Shown one piece after another: positions 7,346 through 15,557 of a DNA stretch of 20,934 nt. This DNA is from Pseudomonadota bacterium (GTDB lineage: Bacteria > SAR324 > XYD2-FULL-50-16 > JAHJRI01). The stretch spans positions 1 through 20,934 of the forward strand of contig JAKSDL010000238.1 of NCBI GenBank assembly GCA_022360105.1, given 5' to 3'. Each line of letters opens with the position of its first letter. The first letter of the stretch is position 1. The notes beneath the pieces are model-generated. The model did no database searches and had not been told where the DNA came from. It saw nothing but the letters and a program-made list of their open reading frames with translations. A program made the translations under genes and the position numbers.

Positions 7346-7365
7346 GTTGTTCATAAACGAACATA
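7346..7365. promoter_or_regulatory. Candidate GlpR operator just upstream of glpA
   Basis: The site contains TGTTC-ATAAAC-GAACA (inverted repeat 7349-7353 / 7360-7364). By my recollection of the E. coli GlpR half-site WATKYTCGWW, the right half matches 10 of 10 and the left half 7 of 10. It ends 17 bases before the chosen glpA ATG and touches the probable Shine-Dalgarno (AAGGA, 7365-7369), a position where a bound repressor would block transcription of glpAB. Location and symmetry make this the better of the two operator candidates; still a motif guess. Confidence 0.45.
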
Positions 7366-7382
7366 AGGATAAAATTCCACAC

Positions 7383-8948
7383 ATGGCCGAATCTGTTCAA
7401 AAAATCACAACCCAGGTGTTAATAATCGGAGGAGGAGTTACTGGAACCGGTCTTGCTCGAGATCTTTCCCTGAGGGGTCTTCAATGCACTTTGGTGGAAC
7501 GTAAGGATGTAAACGCCGGTGCATCCGGCAGTAATCATGGATTACTACACAGCGGCGCCCGATATGTATCCAATGATCCGCTAAGTGCTGCTCAATGCCA
7601 GAAGGAAAACACCTTGTTAAAGCAGTTGGTCCCGGAATTGATTGAAGAGACCGGGGGTATTTTTGTGGCTATGCCCGGAGACGACGATAAATTTATTGCC
7701 GATTTTCCGGAATATTGTTCCAAGGCTGGGGTTACGTGCAGAAAGCTTTCGACAGCTGAGGCCTTGGAAATGGAGCCAAAGCTGTCAAATAAGATGATTG
7801 CGGCCTATGCGGTTGAAGATGCCACTATCGATCCATTTGGATTATCCCTGGCCAACATAAACGAAGCAAAACACAACGGCGCAAGCTTTCATTTAAACAC
7901 CGAAATTACAGAAATAAACAAAAAGAACGGTAAAATACAGTCGCTTAAAGCTTTGAAACGAGATACCGGTGAAACCGTGCTGATTGTGCCGGAGATTGTT
8001 GTCAATGCGGCGGGAGTTTGGTCAGGAATGATTACAGCTCTGGCAGGGATTGATGTTAAAATGATCTATTCCAAAGGCACATTGCTAATTACTAATTACA
8101 GGCTGACCGGTCAGGTGATCAACCGGCTTAGGCCTCCATCTGATGCGGATATAGTTGTGCCTGGTGGTACCGTGTCTATATTGGGAACCACCTCTTCCAG
8201 GATAGATTCACTAAAAGACTATTGGCCTCGTGTGCCCGAGGTGGATTATATTGTTGATGAGCTTTCCCCTGTAGTACCTGCATTGGAGAATACGCGCTGT
8301 ATCAGGGCTTATGCCGGGGTTCGTCCTTTGATTATGCAAGAAGGTGGCAACAGCAATGATCGTTCCGCCAGTCGGGAGTTTGAATTGTTCGATCATTCAA
8401 AAGACAACGTGGAAAATTTTGTAACCATTACCGGCGGAAAACTAACGACATACCGTTATATGGCTGAAAAGACAGCTGATCTGGTATGTCAAAAGCTATC
8501 TATAAACAAGCCTTGTACGACTGGACGGCTTCATTTGGATTTGGCGTCATCAACCAGTTGGACCTATCCCGGTGTGTCTCCAAAAATATGGTTACGTCAC
8601 CATGAACAGGATGATATGTTGTTGTGCGAATGCGAGATGGTTTCAAAAAAGGCAATTGACAGCATTTTGGAGAACGGTGGTCATAATAACGGACATAAGA
8701 ATCTCAAGGCGATCGGGTTACGTAGTCGCGTTGGCAAAGGATCGTGTCAAGGATCATTTTGCAGTATTCGATTGATGGCTCATTTGTACAACAGGGGAGT
8801 TTTGAGCGAGAGTCAAGGCATCGACTCTCTGAAGAGGTTTGTACAAGACAGGTGGGTAGGACAGCATGCTGTGCTCTGGGGCGATCAGCTGGCGCAGGCT
8901 GAACTTTCGGAGGCTATGCACTGCGGTCTTTTTGGTTTGGAGGAATGA
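7383..8948 (+). CDS. glpA: Anaerobic glycerol-3-phosphate dehydrogenase, subunit A
   Basis: Catalytic FAD subunit (521 aa) that oxidises sn-glycerol-3-phosphate to dihydroxyacetone phosphate. The N-terminal dinucleotide fold GGGVTG lies at about 16-21, followed by the substrate/FAD region (GSNHGLLHSGARY, about 49-61). The C-terminal BFD-like [2Fe-2S] domain has its four cysteines at about 415, 417, 455 and 460 (CEC ... GKGSCQGSFC). Length and order agree with E. coli GlpA (542 aa) and separate it from the aerobic GlpD type, which lacks the cysteine domain. The frame is open upstream to a TTG at 7347, but that start would lie inside a palindrome and lacks a ribosome-binding site; ATG 7383 with AAGGA at 7365-7369 (13-base spacing, long) gives the family N-terminus. 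It is followed six bases later by glpB. Confidence 0.92.
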   Translation: MAESVQKITTQVLIIGGGVTGTGLARDLSLRGLQCTLVERKDVNAGASGSNHGLLHSGARYVSNDPLSAAQCQKENTLLKQLVPELIEETGGIFVAMPGDDDKFIADFPEYCSKAGVTCRKLSTAEALEMEPKLSNKMIAAYAVEDATIDPFGLSLANINEAKHNGASFHLNTEITEINKKNGKIQSLKALKRDTGETVLIVPEIVVNAAGVWSGMITALAGIDVKMIYSKGTLLITNYRLTGQVINRLRPPSDADIVVPGGTVSILGTTSSRIDSLKDYWPRVPEVDYIVDELSPVVPALENTRCIRAYAGVRPLIMQEGGNSNDRSASREFELFDHSKDNVENFVTITGGKLTTYRYMAEKTADLVCQKLSINKPCTTGRLHLDLASSTSWTYPGVSPKIWLRHHEQDDMLLCECEMVSKKAIDSILENGGHNNGHKNLKAIGLRSRVGKGSCQGSFCSIRLMAHLYNRGVLSESQGIDSLKRFVQDRWVGQHAVLWGDQLAQAELSEAMHCGLFGLEE

Positions 8949-8954
8949 TAGTTA

Positions 8955-10247
8955 ATGGGCGAAGATAACGAAAAGATTTTGTATGATGTGGTTGTCATTG
9001 GTGCAGGGATGACGGGAATGGCAGCTTCATTGTATGCCGCCGATAAAGGTCTCTCAACCCTGCAATGCGGTAGTTCCAGCGGTCTTGCATTCAGCAGTGG
9101 AATGTTGGACTTAATGGCAGTATTTCCGATTGCAGAGAATCGAAGATGGGAAAATCCATGGGAGGCACTGAAATCTATTAATAAGTCAACATCCAGACAT
9201 CCCTACTCAAAGCTTTCCGAAGATTCAATTAAACAGGCATTGGATGGAATGCTCGAATTTTTTAAGGATTATGGCTTCGAATACAGGTTTAGTGAAAATG
9301 AAAATGTGCTGTTGCCTACTGCGCAGGGCACGTTAAAACCCACTTATCTGGTTCCGCAAAGCATGTGGAATGGCACAGCTGCCTTTGCAGAAAAGAAACC
9401 CTGTCTTATTGTCGATTTTAAAGGTTTAAGAGAATTCAGTGCTTTTCAGGTAAAGGAAAACCTGGGTAAGGTCTGGCCCGGCTTAAAATGCGTTCGAGTG
9501 AATTTTCCCGGTATGGGAGAACAGGGAGAAGTTCATCCTGAGCATATGGCCAGAGCGTTGGAAAACAAGAACAATGTTAATGAATTGGCAAAAGTTATTA
9601 AAGACCAACTCTCAGATGAACGGTATATTGGCCTGCCTGCGATCTTGGGTATTCATCAGACCAAGGATATTCTTGAAACCCTGGAAAAAGAATTGAGTGT
9701 GTCTATCTTTGAAATTCCGACTCCGACGGTTTCTGTGTCAGGTCTTAGGATCAAGGAAATGTTTTCCAAGGGACTGCCGGACAGGGGAGTGATACAGCTT
9801 GATAATAGCCGCGTGAGCAAAGCTCAAAGGCTTGAAAATGGGAATTTCGGGTTCCAGATTCAACACAATAACATGCAAAGGCTTATTGAAGCCAAATCAG
9901 CCATCCTGGCAAGTGGAAGATTTTTTGGTGGAGGATTGAAAGCGTCTCGGCATCAAATTAAAGAAACAGTATTTGATATTCCTGTGAATCAACCTGAAGA
10001 CAGACGCCAATGGCACAATATCGAATTTTTCGATAAGAAAGGGCACCCCGTGAATCAGGCAGGGATAGACGTTGATCAATTGTTCAGACCGCTTGATACT
10101 AATCGGAAGCCATTGTTTAAAAACTTGTTCGCGGCTGGTTCGATCCTGGCGGATCAGGACTGGATAAGAGAAAAAAGTGGTTCTGGAATTGCTGTTTCTT
10201 CCGCATTTGCTGCTGTTGCATCCGTTTTTTCTTATTTACAAAAATAA
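8955..10247 (+). CDS. glpB: Anaerobic glycerol-3-phosphate dehydrogenase, subunit B
   Basis: Flavin subunit (430 aa; E. coli GlpB is 419) that associates with GlpA and passes electrons onward, classically to GlpC and menaquinone. The N-terminal flavin motif is VIGAGMTGMAASLYAADKG (about 14-32); the conserved GLAFSSGMLDL segment follows at about 43-53. A second conserved nucleotide-binding region is near the C-terminus (AAGSILADQDWI... GSGIAVSSAFAA). The start is fixed by GGAGGA at 8939-8944, inside the end of glpA, ten bases before the ATG, so glpA and glpB are co-translated. The expected third gene glpC, with its cysteine clusters and membrane anchor, does not follow: the next gene is on the other strand. 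Thus the electron acceptor must be encoded elsewhere or differs. Confidence 0.9.
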   Translation: MGEDNEKILYDVVVIGAGMTGMAASLYAADKGLSTLQCGSSSGLAFSSGMLDLMAVFPIAENRRWENPWEALKSINKSTSRHPYSKLSEDSIKQALDGMLEFFKDYGFEYRFSENENVLLPTAQGTLKPTYLVPQSMWNGTAAFAEKKPCLIVDFKGLREFSAFQVKENLGKVWPGLKCVRVNFPGMGEQGEVHPEHMARALENKNNVNELAKVIKDQLSDERYIGLPAILGIHQTKDILETLEKELSVSIFEIPTPTVSVSGLRIKEMFSKGLPDRGVIQLDNSRVSKAQRLENGNFGFQIQHNNMQRLIEAKSAILASGRFFGGGLKASRHQIKETVFDIPVNQPEDRRQWHNIEFFDKKGHPVNQAGIDVDQLFRPLDTNRKPLFKNLFAAGSILADQDWIREKSGSGIAVSSAFAAVASVFSYLQK

Positions 10248-10433
10248 CTAAAAAACCCACCTGAGATCAAAATGGATAGTAGCTCCTATGCCCGTCTCGT
10301 TTTTAATGTTCTTGATTTCCAGGTCGGGAAATCAAGAGTTAATAGACTGGTATCCGGCTCTGACACCAAAGTCTTCCCTTCCCCAATCCAAATAGGTACT
10401 AAGAGTTGTTGCTGCTCCGGATTGATATGTTAG
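10248..10433 (-). pseudogene. Probable C-terminal remnant of an outer-membrane beta-barrel protein
   Basis: The minus strand, read from the end of the kinase gene to TAG 10248-10250, gives about 61 codons interrupted once by TGA (10332-10334). The frame is different from that of the kinase. Upstream of the TGA it reads ...STYLDWGREDFGVRAGYQ..., downstream it ends ...GIGATIHFDLRWVF. Alternating hydrophobic residues, glycines and a terminal phenylalanine are typical of the last beta-strand recognised by the BAM complex. I infer the tail of a decayed outer-membrane protein gene whose 5' part was lost when the kinase gene came to lie here. It ends immediately beside the glpB stop. A chance open frame remains possible; the family is not recognised. 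Confidence 0.35.
10311..10336. terminator. Hairpin between convergent glpB and histidine kinase
   Basis: Perfect 10-bp inverted repeat 10311-10320 / 10327-10336 with a 6-base loop, roughly midway in the 182-base gap between two convergent genes. No T-run follows in either direction, so it is not a textbook intrinsic terminator. Its position suggests a role in 3'-end formation or message protection for one or both genes. It lies within the proposed beta-barrel remnant and overlaps that frame's internal stop codon. Confidence 0.4.
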
Positions 10434-12391
10434 CCTACCGAGGTTTCTGAGCTGACGGGCAGGACAAATTTAAATGCCGAGCCGCCTTTTGGATGATTTT
10501 CAGCCCATATTTCTCCTTTGTGATCTGTAACTATCTGTTTGGAGATAGCAAGTCCCAAACCTCTGCCATCGGAATTCGATTTGGTGCGACTGGATTGTAT
10601 GAATTTCTCAAATATAAGTTCGAGTTCATTTTCCGGAATACCATCCCCGGTATCAACCACCGAAAACAAGATCTGGTCTTTGTGCCTGCTGATGTCCAAT
10701 GTTATTGAGGTGTCAGGCTTTGAAAACTTAACGGCATTAGTGATCAGATTGCGAATGACCTTTCCGATTCTATCGACATCTATATGCACAAGATCAGAAA
10801 AATCCGGCTTATGGAAATCCACAGCAATACGATTTTCATTCAACAGTGTGAACATTTCATTGAGAATAATGGTCGTAACCATGGAAAGCTTTTCATTTTG
10901 AAAATCGTAATCGATATTTCCAACTTCAAGTTGTGACAGGTCCACCAGGTTGTTAAGCAGGATTTGCAGTTTTTCACCGCTTTCCAGGATGGTAGTAAAA
11001 TAGCTTTTTAATTTTTCTTTGGTAACTTTTTTATAGCGTTCGACACCCAGTTTGGAAAAACCCAAAATGCCAATCATCGGTGTTTTCAACTCGTGGCTGA
11101 CTTTTGAAAGAAAATCGGTTTTAAGCTGCTGGGCTGCTTCCGTTTTAAGTTTCGCGATAAGCATTTTTTCTTCGCTCTGCTTTCGTTGTGTAATATCCTG
11201 TATGTGTTCAATCACATACCTCACTGCACCCAGATCGTTCAAAACAGGATAGACTCGAATCTCCTTGTAACCGTTGTCATTTTTATTGAATATTTCAGTT
11301 CTGATAGGTTTTCCCGATTCGAAAACTTTTCTCGCATAACATTCTTTGCAGGGCTTGTCTCGATGCCAATAAAGTTCATGGCATTTATTTTTTGCGTCGG
11401 GGTGCTTTGACTGGTGTTTTTTAAGACCGTGCCAGTTGCTGGCCAGTATATTGTACTTCTTATCCAGAACAACCAGTGTTCCCGGGATGGATTGCAAAAC
11501 CGATTCAAGCATATTCTGTGAGTTTTTTAATTCCTCCTCGGTCTTTTTTTTGTCAGAGCTGTCCCTGGCAGTAAGTGTGGCGGCAATTACCTGGCTATCG
11601 TGTTTAATAGGAATAGCACGTGTTGTAAACCAACGTACAATTCCGTCTGAACTTATCCAGCTGGAATCATAGATTGCCTCTTCACCGGAATCAAACACCA
11701 ATGCCATCTTTTCTCGAATGCGTTCATGGTCTTCGGGAAGAATGTAATCGTAAATGGAGGTTCCTATAATTTCATCAGTTTCCTCCTGTTTGGTTTGTGG
11801 ATTGATAAAAAGAATACAACCGTTGAGATCGACATTTACAACAAGGTCCGGAAGATTTTCAATGAGGCGATCCAGTCTTTCCCTACTGCTTTTTAACTCA
11901 TCTTCCAGTTGTTTCTCTTTGGTGAGGTCGCGAGTAATAATCCATAAGTGATTGGCTCCTGAAAGCGGGTCATTTTTCATAGTAAAGGTAAGATGCACCA
12001 TCGCTTTTCTGTGATCAGAAAAGTTAACTATATACTCACCCGATTTTGGAGGTTCCTCCTCAAATGATTTATACAACGAATCGAGGAATTCCGTGTCTGC
12101 GCCGACACTGGATACATAGTCGACAATAGCTTTGCCTACCAATTCTTCAGAGGGATGGTCGAAAATAATCGCTGCCGAATCATTCACGTATAGAATAATT
12201 CCGCTCTGATCGAGAACGGTGATACCATCGGAAATTAAATCCAACAATGGATCATGATTAAAAAAGCCGATTTCTTCATTGTAGAGATACGAAGAGTGGA
12301 TGTTGGAAGTGACCCTTTTCAGGTTAGCCAACTCGTTTTCGAGGTCCCTCATTCGTTGTATTAACCTGTCTGTGTTGGTTTTTCTGGGCAT
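10430..12391 (-). CDS. Soluble PAS-PAS-PAS sensor histidine kinase
   Basis: A 653-residue kinase with no signal peptide or membrane helix, so it should sense a cytoplasmic signal. Order: short coiled coil (about 8-28), PAS1 (about 45-160), PAS2 (about 170-285), PAS3 (about 292-405), HisKA dimerisation domain with phospho-acceptor H433 (SKVSHELKTP), and HATPase domain with N-box N548/N552, G1 box DTGDG (580-584), F-box near 594-597 and G2 box GRGLGLA (609-615). PAS3 carries a cysteine motif C337-x10-C348-x2-C351, which could bind a metal, cluster or cofactor, or respond to redox; this is inference. GGAG lies six bases before the ATG. No receiver domain or response-regulator gene is near, so it is an orphan kinase and its partner is unknown. 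Its gene converges on glpB and diverges from the Uup gene across 282 bases with no recognised gene. Confidence 0.88.
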   Translation of the reverse strand: MPRKTNTDRLIQRMRDLENELANLKRVTSNIHSSYLYNEEIGFFNHDPLLDLISDGITVLDQSGIILYVNDSAAIIFDHPSEELVGKAIVDYVSSVGADTEFLDSLYKSFEEEPPKSGEYIVNFSDHRKAMVHLTFTMKNDPLSGANHLWIITRDLTKEKQLEDELKSSRERLDRLIENLPDLVVNVDLNGCILFINPQTKQEETDEIIGTSIYDYILPEDHERIREKMALVFDSGEEAIYDSSWISSDGIVRWFTTRAIPIKHDSQVIAATLTARDSSDKKKTEEELKNSQNMLESVLQSIPGTLVVLDKKYNILASNWHGLKKHQSKHPDAKNKCHELYWHRDKPCKECYARKVFESGKPIRTEIFNKNDNGYKEIRVYPVLNDLGAVRYVIEHIQDITQRKQSEEKMLIAKLKTEAAQQLKTDFLSKVSHELKTPMIGILGFSKLGVERYKKVTKEKLKSYFTTILESGEKLQILLNNLVDLSQLEVGNIDYDFQNEKLSMVTTIILNEMFTLLNENRIAVDFHKPDFSDLVHIDVDRIGKVIRNLITNAVKFSKPDTSITLDISRHKDQILFSVVDTGDGIPENELELIFEKFIQSSRTKSNSDGRGLGLAISKQIVTDHKGEIWAENHPKGGSAFKFVLPVSSETSVG

Positions 12392-12673
12392 GATTACTCC
12401 GGATCATCAGTTATTAAAATCATCTGACTTGGATATCACAAACAGGTTTGTTTGGAAAGGGTTTGACCAAAAAATGAGAAACCTTGTCTAAGAACCTGCG
12501 TTCAGAGACTTTTTACGATGGAAGAACCCGGACCACCAAATTTGTAATTTTGATGGGTTACATTCTCCGGTGAAAAATGTTTGGCAGGTTGATCACCGAC
12601 ATTTCTGTTTATTGACCATAAGTGAAAATTGAAGAAAAGCGCTGTTCCATAATAAAAAACTAACCAGGCGAAA

Positions 12674-14476
12674 ATGATTCCTTTACTCAGTTGCCAGACC
12701 CTATCCAAATCTTTTGGTGCATCCCCGTTGTTTACCGATATTTCTTTAACCATTAATGAAAAAGAGCGACTTGGCTTGATCGGTCCCAACGGATCGGGTA
12801 AATCCACTTTTCTCAAGTTGATGGCCGGCAGAATGAAGCCGGATCATGGGGAAATATCCGTCAAGAATGATATCAAGCTGGTGTATTTGCCACAGGATGA
12901 CCAGTTTAACGATGAAAAATCCATTGAAGATGTACTGGTTGAATGTCTTGAAGGCCAGCAACTGGAAGAGACGGAAAGGTACTCGCGTATTCAGCGGTGG
13001 ATTGCCAGAGCACAGTTTGAAAACTCTGAACAAAATAGTGCTTCCCTATCGGGAGGATGGAAAAAACGGCTTAGTATCGTCAGTTGTCTGATTCGGGAAC
13101 CTGATCTGCTTCTTTTAGATGAACCTACCAATCATCTGGATATAGAGGGTATTTATTGGTTGGAGGAACTGCTAAAGGATCCCGATTTTGCTTTTGTGTT
13201 AGTGAGTCATGACCGCTATTTCCTGGAAAATGTCACCAACAAAATGGTAGAGCTGAACCGCCAGTTTCCCAAAGGCTATCTGAAGGTTGATGGGGGATAC
13301 AGCGACTTTCTAATCCACCGGGAAGCGGAACTGGATAATCAATTGCAAGTTGAAACAGTCCTGGCCAATAAACTAAGAAGGGAAACCGAATGGTTGCAAC
13401 GAGGTCCAAAAGCCAGGACGTCTAAAGCGAGATATCGAATCGAAGAAGCCTATCGTTTACGGGAAGAACACTCTGCGGTGAGAAGAAGGAATACCCGGGA
13501 AAAAGACGTTGGTTTCGATTTTGACGGCACCCAGAGAAAAACCAAGAGACTATTGGTTGCAGAAAATATTGGTAAATCGATGGGTGGTCAACAGCTTTTT
13601 GGAAAACTGGACATAATACTATCGCCGGGCGCTTGTATTGGACTTCTGGGAAGGAACGGAACCGGGAAAAGTACATTGGTATCTATACTTACCGGCACCG
13701 TGAATTCAGATTCGGGTGAGATACGATGGGCCGAAAATGTCAAAATAGCTTCGTTTGAACAGGATCGCAGTGTGTTAGACCAAACCCTTACCTTAAAAGA
13801 ATCCCTGGCTCCTGCTGGTGACTCTGTGGTCTACCGGGGACGATCCGTCCATGTCATGAGTTGGGCGAAACGTTTCCTGTTTCAGAGCGACAAACTTGAT
13901 TTGCCGGTTTCCCAACTATCGGGCGGAGAACAGGCAAGGATCTTGATTTCCAGGTTGATGCAACAACCCGCTGATATACTTTTTCTGGATGAGCCTACCA
14001 ATGATCTGGATATACCTTCCCTGGAAGTTCTGGAAAATGCCATCAAGGATTTTCCGGGAGCAGTTGTGTTGGTGACTCATGACAGGTTTTTGCTTGATCG
14101 ATTAACTACCGGGGTGATCGGCTTCGACGGTGAGGGCAATGCCACGCATTTTGCCGATCACAGCCAGTGGCTGGCGAATTTGAAAGAGCTGGCTGCTGAA
14201 AAAAAACGCTCAAAACAAAAAACCGAAAAAACCAGGGAAAACGTCCGCAAGCTGACTTACAAGGAACAACAGGAATTACAAAAAATCGAAGGAGTCATTC
14301 AAAAAGCAGAACAGAAAGTGGAACAATTGCAAGCAGTCGCACAATCACCCGAATTAATGAACGAACCGGAGAAGCTTCAAGAAGCCTGTGCCAGATTACA
14401 AGAGGCCCAAGACAAAGTAGAAACACTTTACGAACGATGGGAAAAGCTGGAAGAAATCCGATCAGGTGAGAAATAG
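12674..14476 (+). CDS. uup: ABC-F family ATPase, Uup type
   Basis: Cytoplasmic protein (600 aa) with two ABC domains in one chain and no membrane domain, the mark of ABC-F ribosome-associated ATPases. Domain 1: Walker A GPNGSGKS (37-44), signature LSGGW (125-129), DE 149-150, H179. Domain 2: Walker A GRNGTGKS (326-333), signature LSGGE (415-419), DE 439-440, H469. The inter-domain linker (about 200-290) is rich in charged helix residues and includes the Uup-like WLQRGPKARTSKARY segment; it normally reaches toward the P-site tRNA. The C-terminal 95 residues form a lysine/glutamate-rich coiled coil, as in Uup (E. coli 635 aa), which in that protein contributes to nucleic-acid binding. Both ATP sites look complete. 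The start has only a weak AGGCG ribosome site. Single-gene unit, convergent with the por operon. Confidence 0.88.
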   Translation: MIPLLSCQTLSKSFGASPLFTDISLTINEKERLGLIGPNGSGKSTFLKLMAGRMKPDHGEISVKNDIKLVYLPQDDQFNDEKSIEDVLVECLEGQQLEETERYSRIQRWIARAQFENSEQNSASLSGGWKKRLSIVSCLIREPDLLLLDEPTNHLDIEGIYWLEELLKDPDFAFVLVSHDRYFLENVTNKMVELNRQFPKGYLKVDGGYSDFLIHREAELDNQLQVETVLANKLRRETEWLQRGPKARTSKARYRIEEAYRLREEHSAVRRRNTREKDVGFDFDGTQRKTKRLLVAENIGKSMGGQQLFGKLDIILSPGACIGLLGRNGTGKSTLVSILTGTVNSDSGEIRWAENVKIASFEQDRSVLDQTLTLKESLAPAGDSVVYRGRSVHVMSWAKRFLFQSDKLDLPVSQLSGGEQARILISRLMQQPADILFLDEPTNDLDIPSLEVLENAIKDFPGAVVLVTHDRFLLDRLTTGVIGFDGEGNATHFADHSQWLANLKELAAEKKRSKQKTEKTRENVRKLTYKEQQELQKIEGVIQKAEQKVEQLQAVAQSPELMNEPEKLQEACARLQEAQDKVETLYERWEKLEEIRSGEK

Positions 14477-14530
14477 ACCGCGATTTTGGCTTAACAAAGA
14501 TTTGATGGAGCTCTATTAAGATCTGTTGCC

Positions 14531-14585
14531 AAAAAATCGGATTGATGGATCTGTCGAAACCTCGAGAGATCCATCAATCCGATTT
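14531..14585 (-). terminator. Strong intrinsic terminator of the por operon, shared with uup
   Basis: Perfect 19-bp inverted repeat, arms 14534-14552 and 14567-14585; after one G-G mismatch four more pairs (TCGA/TCGA) close on an AACC loop. Read on the minus strand the stem runs straight into six T residues (14531-14536 are A on the plus strand). That makes it a textbook terminator for porB. It lies between two convergent genes, so it can also stop uup transcription, although the T-run on the plus side is short. Confidence 0.85.
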
Positions 14586-14660
14586 GAATAAGATGAAGCA
14601 AGAGACAACGAAGTTGTCACATCATAGAAATTCCTAAATCTAAATTCTAAAATGTAACTG

Positions 14661-15557
14661 TTACATATTGGCCGCAAACGATTCCATCATCGACCGTTGC
14701 AACAGAACCTTCCATTCATAATCCACCCGCTCCTGAATCAATTCCACATCATCTTTGGTAAGATGTGAGAATCTGCCTTGCCGTTTCAGATATTCCAGAA
14801 CCGGCAAATCTTTCGGCTCGACACTAATATGGTATTCCTCTCCGTTGTATACTTCATAAAGCGGGAAAACCTTGGTGTCGGTAGCTAAACGGGCAATTTC
14901 GATTCCTCTTTCGGTGGAAATTTTCCAACCCGGAGGACAGGGTGAAAAAGCGTGAATAAAAGCGGTACCTTTGACTTCTCCAGCCTTTTTGACCTTTGCC
15001 ATTAAATCTTCCGGCCAGGCAACGTTTGCAGTTGCACAATATGGAATTTTGTGACCGCTAAGAATTTGAATAATATTCTTTTTCGGGCCTACCTTCGGAT
15101 CTGTAGAAGGTGTAGTTGTGGTCCAGGCTCCTTCCGGTGTGGCTGATGATCTTTGAATACCTGTGTTCATATATGCTTCATTATCGTAGCAGACATACAC
15201 TATATCTTCATTGCGTTCAGCTGCCCCCGAAAGGGATTGCAAACCGATATCAAATGTTCCGCCATCTCCGGCAAACGCTAATACTTTTGTATCCTTCATC
15301 CCCTTCATATCCAGGGCTGCACGGATTCCCGAGGCTGAGGAACCGGAGGTTTCAAAAGCAGTATGCAGAAGAGGTACATTCAAGCTGCTATAAGGCCAAT
15401 TCCCTGCAATAATCGCCCAGCAACACGCCGGGATGGTTACCACCGTGTTTGGTCCCAACACTTTCAGGCAGTGTCTCATGATAATTGTAGCACCGCATCC
15501 CTGGCAGGAAAGGCAGCCAGAGGTCATTAATTCTTCTGTTGGATAATCTTCTCTCAT
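14661..15557 (-). CDS. porB: Pyruvate (2-oxoacid):ferredoxin oxidoreductase, beta subunit
   Basis: Thiamine-diphosphate-binding subunit (298 aa) of the oxidoreductase that interconverts pyruvate plus CoA with acetyl-CoA, CO2 and reduced carrier. The TPP motif GDGG (97-100) to N126 (DNEAYMNTG) is intact. The cysteines expected for the subunit's [4Fe-4S] cluster are visible: C18 and C21 in SCQGCGA, C45/C46 in ACCW, and C207 in SPCPPGW. The segment AYMNTGIQRSSATP is typical of pyruvate-type rather than oxoglutarate-type enzymes. Start: ATG 15555-15557 overlaps the porA TGA as ATGA and has AAGGGGA upstream; a TTG six codons earlier is less likely. Last gene of the operon, ended by the hairpin at 14531-14585. 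Confidence 0.9.
   Translation of the reverse strand: MREDYPTEELMTSGCLSCQGCGATIIMRHCLKVLGPNTVVTIPACCWAIIAGNWPYSSLNVPLLHTAFETSGSSASGIRAALDMKGMKDTKVLAFAGDGGTFDIGLQSLSGAAERNEDIVYVCYDNEAYMNTGIQRSSATPEGAWTTTTPSTDPKVGPKKNIIQILSGHKIPYCATANVAWPEDLMAKVKKAGEVKGTAFIHAFSPCPPGWKISTERGIEIARLATDTKVFPLYEVYNGEEYHISVEPKDLPVLEYLKRQGRFSHLTKDDVELIQERVDYEWKVLLQRSMMESFAANM

Larger units (their letters stand above)
6428..7382. other. Long divergent intergenic region between glpS and glpA
   Basis: About 955 bases separate the two divergent operons, much more than two promoters need. It is AT-rich near glpS. Recognisable contents are a direct repeat (TATAGCCAATGC at 6610-6621 and TATACCAATGC at 6635-6645), GlpR-like operator candidates at 6653-6672 and 7346-7365, a possible 47-residue ORF at 6728-6871, and paired REP-like units at 6941-7052. 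TTGAC sequences occur in the plus direction at 6702 and 7278, but neither has a convincing -10 partner, so I do not assign promoters. From 7053 to 7340 I see no gene, although short frames are open. Confidence 0.6.

Noticed and set aside
7158..7400. 80-residue minus-strand frame across the glpA start
   Set aside because: No family resemblance, it overlaps the glpA start and the operator candidate, and is most likely chance.
10434..12391. Histidine kinase as part of a two-component pair controlling glp genes
   Set aside because: No response regulator is adjacent and the kinase is convergent with glpB, so no link can be drawn from the sequence.
12502..12816. 104-residue minus-strand frame upstream of and over the 5' end of uup
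   Set aside because: It starts inside the uup Walker A region on the other strand and shows no domain; a shadow frame.
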